A DNA stretch of 64,000 nt. Origin: an uncultured Saprospiraceae bacterium. Lineage in GTDB: Bacteria > Bacteroidota > Bacteroidia > Chitinophagales > Saprospiraceae. Position numbers and translations under genes: made by a program. Positions 59,286-64,000 of the stretch are shown here, one piece after another. Each line of letters starts with the position of its first letter. Positions within the stretch are counted from its first letter, which is position 1. Below the pieces are notes generated by a model. It ran no database searches and was not told the DNA's origin. It saw only the letters and a list, made by a program, of their open reading frames with translations. The stretch spans positions 1-64,000 of the forward strand of contig CALLPN010000014.1 in the NCBI GenBank assembly GCA_938015435.1, in the 5' to 3' direction.

Positions 59286-61505
59286 ATGAAGTATTTTTAT
59301 ATTGTAGTTTTTTTATTCTTGGGACACAGTATCTTTTCTCAGCAACTTTCAGGTAATGTTATCTCATATGCAGGAGATATAATTATAGATGCATATATCT
59401 ACAAGCTGAGCAGTGATAGTCATACACATACAGATCTACGGGGTAATTTTGCTATTGAAGATATTCAAGAAGGTGATACAATTGTAGTTTCTTATCTCGG
59501 ACATGAGACTATACATAGAGTAATAACTAAGGCAGATTTTCTTTCAAAGATAGAGATTGTGATGGAGGAAGGAGACATACTTTTAAATCAAATAAAGGTA
59601 TCAAGTAATGCAAGATCTTCGTATCAAATAAGTAAAGTAGACTTGAAGCTAAACCCTGTTACATCCTCCCAAGAAATACTGCAAAAAGTTCCAGGGCTTA
59701 TCATATCACAACATGCGGGAGGAGGAAAAGCGGAGCAGATTTTTTTAAGAGGTTTTGATATTGACCATGGAACTGATATTGCTATTTCGGTCGACGGTAT
59801 GCCTGTAAACTTAGTGTCACACGCTCATGGTCAGGGGTATGCGGATTTACATTTTCTTATACCAGAAGTTATTAAAGATATTGAATTTGGCAAGGGAGCC
59901 TATTATTCTGACGTAGGTAACTTTGGTACAGCTGGATATGTTAATTTTTCTACCAAAGAGAAAATTGATAAAAGTCAAATTGGTGTGGAATATGGTATGT
60001 TCAATACTAGTAGATTGCACGGAATCATAGATTTGTTAGATGCTAAAGAAAACACGGACGCTTATTTAGCTATGGAATATCTATTAAGTGATGGTCCTTT
60101 TGATTCACCACAAAATTTTAATAGAATAAATATTATGGGTAAGATTACCCATACGATGGATGATGATTCTAAGCTAAGTATATCTGCAAGTCGATTTACA
60201 AGTATGTGGGATGCTTCTGGACAGATTCCTCAACGACTAGTTGATAGCGGAACGATCACTAGATTTGGTGCAGTTGATGATACAGAGGGTGGAAAGACGA
60301 GTAGAAGTAATATTACTGTGAATCACCAAAAGCCCTTGACTAACCACAGTATGCTGACAACCAACGCATACTACTCTAATTATGATTTTTTGCTCTTTAG
60401 TAATTTTACATTCTTTTTGGATAATCCAGAAGGAGGGGATCAGATAATGCAAAAGGAGCAACGGAGCTTGTTTGGTTTCGAAAGTAGTTATATGCATTCA
60501 TTTAATCATGATCCATTTATGATTAATCATAGAGTTGGGATAGGTATGAGACATGATATCATTTCGGATAACGAACTTTCCTCTACATTAAATAGACAGA
60601 TAACGAGAGAACAGTTAGCTTTTGGAGATGTACAAGAAAATAACCTATATACATATGCATCGGCAGAATTGGATTTTGGCAATTTCGTTTTGACTACAGG
60701 ACTACGATTAGATAGATTTGATTTTCAATATGTAGATAAATTATTACCTATTTATAAGACCCAAAGTAATGATGCATATATCCTTTCGCCTAAGCTTAAT
60801 GTCAGCTTCAATACTTCAAACGATCTAAAGTTTTTCATAAAGTCTGGAAAAGGTTTTCATGCAAATGATTCCAGAGTTTCTGTTCAGAATCGACTACAAA
60901 CTTTACCTGCGGCATATGGTATAGATATCGGTACAGAATGGAAACCCTTATCTAATATTTGGTTGAGTACTGCGCTCTGGTATCTTTATTTAGAGCAAGA
61001 GTTTGTTTATGTGGGTGATGCAGCCATAGTAGAACCTAGCGGTGAGACTAGAAGAAAGGGTATCGAGGTAGGAGCTAAAATACAATTAGGTCGCAACTTG
61101 TTTTTTGATTCAGATGGTACTTATACTATTGCAAGATCGATAGCCGATCCAGAAGGAAATAACTTTATTCCTTTAGCTCCTAACTTAACCATTGCTGGAG
61201 GGTTAAATTATAAGTCTAAAGTATTTGACGCTGCAGTGAGATACAGATATATAAATGATCGGCCAGCCAATGAAGACAATAGTATTGTGGCAGATGGTTT
61301 TCTAGTGCTCGATGCGAATTTCAATTATAAATTAAGTAATTTTATTTTTGGTATAGCCATTGAAAATGTATTAAATACGGAATGGAATCAAGCACAGTTT
61401 GCTACTGAATCTCAGCTTCAGAATGAACTAACTCCTACAGAGGAAATACATTTTACACCAGGCGTACCATTTAATCTAAAAGGTAAAATTTCGTATAGTT
61501 TTTAA
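59286..61505 (+). CDS. TonB-dependent receptor with histidine-rich plug motifs
   Basis: A 739-residue outer-membrane receptor. A signal peptide (to about 18) is followed by a short CarboxypepD_reg-like domain (about 20-95) containing SDSHTHTD, a plug (about 105-215) with RGFDIDHGTDIAISVDGMPVN and then LVSHAHGQGYADLHFLIPE, and a barrel ending in KISYSF. The SHAHGQGYAD segment is a recurrent feature of one receptor subgroup; its histidines suggest a metal or metal-complex ligand, but that is inference. The frame is open to a TTG at 59265; ATG 59286 gives the better signal peptide. Confidence 0.9.
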   Translation: MKYFYIVVFLFLGHSIFSQQLSGNVISYAGDIIIDAYIYKLSSDSHTHTDLRGNFAIEDIQEGDTIVVSYLGHETIHRVITKADFLSKIEIVMEEGDILLNQIKVSSNARSSYQISKVDLKLNPVTSSQEILQKVPGLIISQHAGGGKAEQIFLRGFDIDHGTDIAISVDGMPVNLVSHAHGQGYADLHFLIPEVIKDIEFGKGAYYSDVGNFGTAGYVNFSTKEKIDKSQIGVEYGMFNTSRLHGIIDLLDAKENTDAYLAMEYLLSDGPFDSPQNFNRINIMGKITHTMDDDSKLSISASRFTSMWDASGQIPQRLVDSGTITRFGAVDDTEGGKTSRSNITVNHQKPLTNHSMLTTNAYYSNYDFLLFSNFTFFLDNPEGGDQIMQKEQRSLFGFESSYMHSFNHDPFMINHRVGIGMRHDIISDNELSSTLNRQITREQLAFGDVQENNLYTYASAELDFGNFVLTTGLRLDRFDFQYVDKLLPIYKTQSNDAYILSPKLNVSFNTSNDLKFFIKSGKGFHANDSRVSVQNRLQTLPAAYGIDIGTEWKPLSNIWLSTALWYLYLEQEFVYVGDAAIVEPSGETRRKGIEVGAKIQLGRNLFFDSDGTYTIARSIADPEGNNFIPLAPNLTIAGGLNYKSKVFDAAVRYRYINDRPANEDNSIVADGFLVLDANFNYKLSNFIFGIAIENVLNTEWNQAQFATESQLQNELTPTEEIHFTPGVPFNLKGKISYSF

Positions 61506-61541
61506 ATTCTTAAATTATAACAACTTGTCTTGTAAAGGCGT

Positions 61542-61574
61542 AAAAAAAGAAGACTCATCCTAAGACAAGTCTTC
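61542..61574 (-). terminator. Intrinsic terminator of the dihydrolipoamide acetyltransferase gene
   Basis: On the minus strand GAAGACT and AGTCTTC form a 7-bp stem around a 12-base loop, followed by T7 (A run at 61542-61548). It lies 34 bp beyond the stop codon. Confidence 0.7.
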
Positions 61575-61607
61575 TATTATATGTTAATCCAATATATTTT
61601 ATAAAGA

Positions 61608-62861
61608 CTACGCCAACATCATCAATGGACTTTCTAGCATACCTTTTAATGTAGCAAGGAAATTGGCTCCTGTTACACCGTCTACGACTCTGTGGTCACA
61701 TGATAGTGTTACTTTCATCATATTTCCTACTACTATCTCACCGTTTTGCACAATTGGTTTCTGCATGATCGATCCTACTGCTAAGATGCAAGCATCTGGT
61801 GGATTGATAATCGCAGTAAACTCTTCAATACCAAAGTTTCCAAGATTTGATATCGTGAATGTATTTCCAGTCATCTCCTCACCCGAAAGTTTTTTACTTT
61901 TTGCTTTTCCAGCCAATTCTTTTACTTCAGTATTAATCTGAGTTAATGACTTTAGATCTGTATCGCGTACCACAGGTACCATAAGACCATCTGGAATAGC
62001 CACTGCTACACCTATGTTAATCGCTTCATGATAAGTGATCTTGTCTCCATGCCATGATGAATTAATAGCAGGATGCTTACGCAGCGCTACTGCACATGCC
62101 TTCATAATGATATCATTAAATGAAACTTTGATATCTGGATGCGCATTGACCTGCTTACGTGCAGTTATAGCATTACCCATATTGATTTCTACTGTGAGGT
62201 AGAAGTGAGGAGCACCAAACTTGCTTTCGCTTAATCTACGTGCAATTACCTTACGCATCTGTGATACTGGAGCGTCACCATATTGTATATCTGGAGCCAA
62301 TGCTCTAGATGCTTGCTTATTACTTCCTGCTGCTAAAGCGGCAGATGGGGTATGTGTTTCTACATCTCTTTTGATGATACGACCTCCATCTCCTGATCCT
62401 GCTATTTGCTCTAAGTTATAGCCTTTCTCTGCCGCTAGGCTACGAGCTAAGGGACTAGCTAAGATTCTATCAGTATTATGATTGGTCTCTATGACAGCTA
62501 CTGGTGTAGGGGTAGCTTTGGCTACTGGTGGGGGAGCTACAACTTGAACTGGAGCGGGCTCTTCCTTTGCAGGAGCAGCAGTTGCAGCACTTTCAGCCTC
62601 CGCTAGTAGTTTTTTATAATCGTATCCTTTCGCTCCAATAATAGCAATAATACCATCCACAGGAACAGGACCTTCTTTCACACCTATATACAAGAGTACA
62701 CCATCGTTGAAACTTTCCAGCTCCATGGTTGCTTTATCCGTTTCTACTTCAGCTAGTACGTCTCCTGGAGCTACTTTATCTCCTACTTTTACAAGCCAAG
62801 ACACGATATTACCTTCTTCCATGGTATCACTTAGTCTTGGCATTCTTATGATCTCAGCCAT
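61608..62861 (-). CDS. pdhC: Pyruvate dehydrogenase complex E2, dihydrolipoamide acetyltransferase
   Basis: A 417-residue E2 enzyme. A single lipoyl domain (about 3-78) carries the lipoylated lysine K43 in VETDKATMEL; an Ala/Pro-rich linker (about 90-125) follows; the E1/E3-binding domain is at about 131-168 (ASPLARSLAAEKGYNL, GSGDGGRIIKRD); the catalytic domain (about 195-417) ends with the active-site DHRVVDG. It passes acetyl groups from pyruvate to CoA. E1 and E3 genes are not adjacent. Pyruvate from the KDPG aldolase would feed this complex, but the distance makes that a general link only. Confidence 0.92.
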   Translation of the reverse strand: MAEIIRMPRLSDTMEEGNIVSWLVKVGDKVAPGDVLAEVETDKATMELESFNDGVLLYIGVKEGPVPVDGIIAIIGAKGYDYKKLLAEAESAATAAPAKEEPAPVQVVAPPPVAKATPTPVAVIETNHNTDRILASPLARSLAAEKGYNLEQIAGSGDGGRIIKRDVETHTPSAALAAGSNKQASRALAPDIQYGDAPVSQMRKVIARRLSESKFGAPHFYLTVEINMGNAITARKQVNAHPDIKVSFNDIIMKACAVALRKHPAINSSWHGDKITYHEAINIGVAVAIPDGLMVPVVRDTDLKSLTQINTEVKELAGKAKSKKLSGEEMTGNTFTISNLGNFGIEEFTAIINPPDACILAVGSIMQKPIVQNGEIVVGNMMKVTLSCDHRVVDGVTGANFLATLKGMLESPLMMLA

Positions 62862-63342
62862 ATTATATTGTTATTTCTGTATTTCAATGTTGTTATGTAT
62901 CATATGATGATACATTTAGCCTTCAAAATTAACTTTTCAGCCGTAAATCACTATATTTTTTCAATATTAATCTAACTATACTTTGTATATCGATTTGTAG
63001 GTTGATAAGGAGTAATTTAGTATGAATGCCATTAAGGGTTAGATTACTGGATTCAGGGTAACACTAGTGAAAGTTCTGGCATCGTTGGTTGTAGAGTCAT
63101 TGATGCTAATGGTTCAGCATTGATAAGCAGGCGTGGAATAGGTTTTTATAATTGCTATTACAGCATTTTTGATAAGACGTTTATCGGTTAGAAATTTTTA
63201 TATTTTGGAATTCTTTACTTTTTAAGCAGATTTATCGCAAAATTTCGTGACCAAAAGGGCAATTTGAAGACCCTATATGGACTCACTATTCAATATAATT
63301 AAGCAAGTATGGGCATTTGACCATTTGGTATGATAAGCATCA
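62862..63342. other. Divergent intergenic region between the E2 gene and the second ECF sigma gene
   Basis: The clearest signal is a perfect inverted repeat at 62895-62915: arms ATGTATCAT and ATGATACAT, 9 bp each, with 3 bp between, 34 bp before the E2 start and a candidate operator. On the minus strand TAATTTTG (62925-62932) matches the -7 box TAnnTTTG. The remaining 400 bp to the sigma gene are AT-rich with no coding frame or repeat family seen. Confidence 0.45.
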
Positions 63343-63924
63343 ATGGAAGAAATAGAGATTTATATCCGAAGATTAAATGATGAGTCGCTGATTACTCACA
63401 TTGATGAGCATAGACAGTTAGTGTTGTCGATACTCTATGACAGGTATGAAAAGAGGATTTATTTCAAAGCACTTTCAATACTAAAGAACAAAGCAGAAGC
63501 AATGGATTTGGCTCATGATATTTTCATAACGATATTTACGAGTATTGATAAGTTTGAGGGAAGATCAAAATTTTCTTTATGGGTGCATTCAATAACGTTC
63601 AACACTTGTGTAAAATACCTTAATACCAAGAAAAGACTGAAGTTGTTTTCACTAGAGGATATGTTTGATGATGTAGAAGATACTGGTCTTGTTGATGTAT
63701 CAGAAAAAGAACTTTTGGAAATTAATCTTGAGGCATTAGAATCTTTTTTGGGAAAACTCAAGGAAGAAGAAAGAATGATTATGCTTATGAAATATATGGA
63801 TGGACTAACCGTAAGAGAGATGTCGAGCATTATCAAGTTGAATGAGAGTACCATTAAAATGAAGCTTATGAGAACTAGGCATAAGTTATTGGAGATGTAT
63901 CACCATAATATAAAATTAGTATAG
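63343..63924 (+). CDS. RNA polymerase ECF sigma factor
   Basis: A 193-residue ECF-type sigma factor, distinct from the one at 5944. Region 2 lies at about 20-90 (YDRYEKRIYFKALSILKNK, EAMDLAHDIFITIF, FEGRSKFSLWVHSITFNTC) and region 4 at about 130-185 (EEERMIMLMKYMDGLTVREMSSII, NESTIKMKLMRTRHKLLEM). The next frame starts two bases after the stop codon and would be the natural place for an anti-sigma factor, but it is cut by the window end. Confidence 0.92.
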   Translation: MEEIEIYIRRLNDESLITHIDEHRQLVLSILYDRYEKRIYFKALSILKNKAEAMDLAHDIFITIFTSIDKFEGRSKFSLWVHSITFNTCVKYLNTKKRLKLFSLEDMFDDVEDTGLVDVSEKELLEINLEALESFLGKLKEEERMIMLMKYMDGLTVREMSSIIKLNESTIKMKLMRTRHKLLEMYHHNIKLV

Positions 63925-63926
63925 AA

Positions 63927-64000
63927 ATGGAAATAGAAAAAAGTATTACTCAAGTAGCTATTGAAGAGAAGTTTAGAATAATGATGGAAAGGTCTGGTTC
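63927..64000 (+). CDS. Start of a gene coupled to the sigma factor (partial)
   Basis: An ATG at 63927 opens a frame through the window end (first residues MEIEKSITQVAIEEKFRI). It begins two bases after the stop of the ECF sigma gene, so it is probably co-translated and may be an anti-sigma factor; only 24 codons are visible, too few for an assignment. Confidence 0.5.
   Translation, partial: MEIEKSITQVAIEEKFRIMMERSG

Overview
The window looks like the chromosome of a marine, polysaccharide-degrading member of the Bacteroidota, possibly Saprospiria. Evidence: a SusC/SusD pair, CarboxypepD_reg-type TonB-dependent receptors, a C-terminal type IX secretion (T9SS) sorting domain, sigma/anti-sigma pairs, AT-rich DNA (estimated by eye), TAnnTTTG-like promoter boxes and few Shine-Dalgarno sites. 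The lineage is inferred from gene style only. No rRNA, tRNA, CRISPR array, insertion sequence or prophage was seen.

Layout. 1-540: tandem array of about 87-bp units, most holding a 12-bp hairpin, running off the left edge. 0.8-4.5 kb: LuxC-type acyl-CoA reductase, membrane protein, endonuclease III, coiled-coil protein. 4.7-9.1 kb: LEA-like protein, then ECF sigma factor, an anti-sigma/outer-membrane-barrel fusion and a lipoprotein. 9.2-9.5 kb: small palindromic repeats. 9.7-16.3 kb: HerA-like ATPase, then (minus strand) a TonB receptor with a secreted alpha/beta-hydrolase-like protein lacking its nucleophile serine. 16.5-20.7 kb: Ku, an S24 (LexA/CI-like) regulator preceded by a possible 9-codon leader, and a DUF937-OmpA fusion. 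20.9-28.5 kb: glycerate kinase, three tandem diverged paralogues of a membrane-anchored PH-like protein (one with an in-frame stop before a conserved tail), and a divergent Dna2-like nuclease-helicase. 28.7-30.8 kb: MscS channel and beta-helix lipoprotein. 30.9-38.7 kb: RDD / SpoIIM / membrane protein / DUF4129 / DUF4350 / MoxR / DUF58 module, interrupted by exactly 25 copies of a heptanucleotide between direct repeats. 38.7-40.8 kb: two hypotheticals and QueE.

41.0-56.6 kb is a complete alginate utilisation locus: FadR-type regulator, SusC, SusD, PL6 lyase, PL17 oligoalginate lyase, KdgF cupin, MFS transporter, SDR (DEH reductase), KDG kinase and KDPG aldolase. Together they would bind and import alginate oligomers, cut them to unsaturated uronates, convert these to DEH, reduce to KDG, phosphorylate and cleave to pyruvate and glyceraldehyde-3-phosphate. 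A four-helix-bundle (23S-IVP type) gene sits between the kinase and aldolase genes. A terminator-like hairpin overlaps the first ATG of the PL6 frame, pointing to a downstream GTG start and possible attenuation. Tandem 15-bp near-palindromes lie just before the preferred regulator start.

56.6-64 kb: small membrane protein, YdjM-like hydrolase, RidA, thioredoxin-fold protein without CxxC, HAD phosphatase, another TonB receptor, pyruvate dehydrogenase E2, and a second ECF sigma factor with the start of a coupled gene at the right edge.

The least explained items are the hairpin array, the paralogue trio with its interrupted tail, the two-membrane anti-sigma/barrel protein, the heptanucleotide array inside the MoxR module, and the leader structures of the alginate locus.
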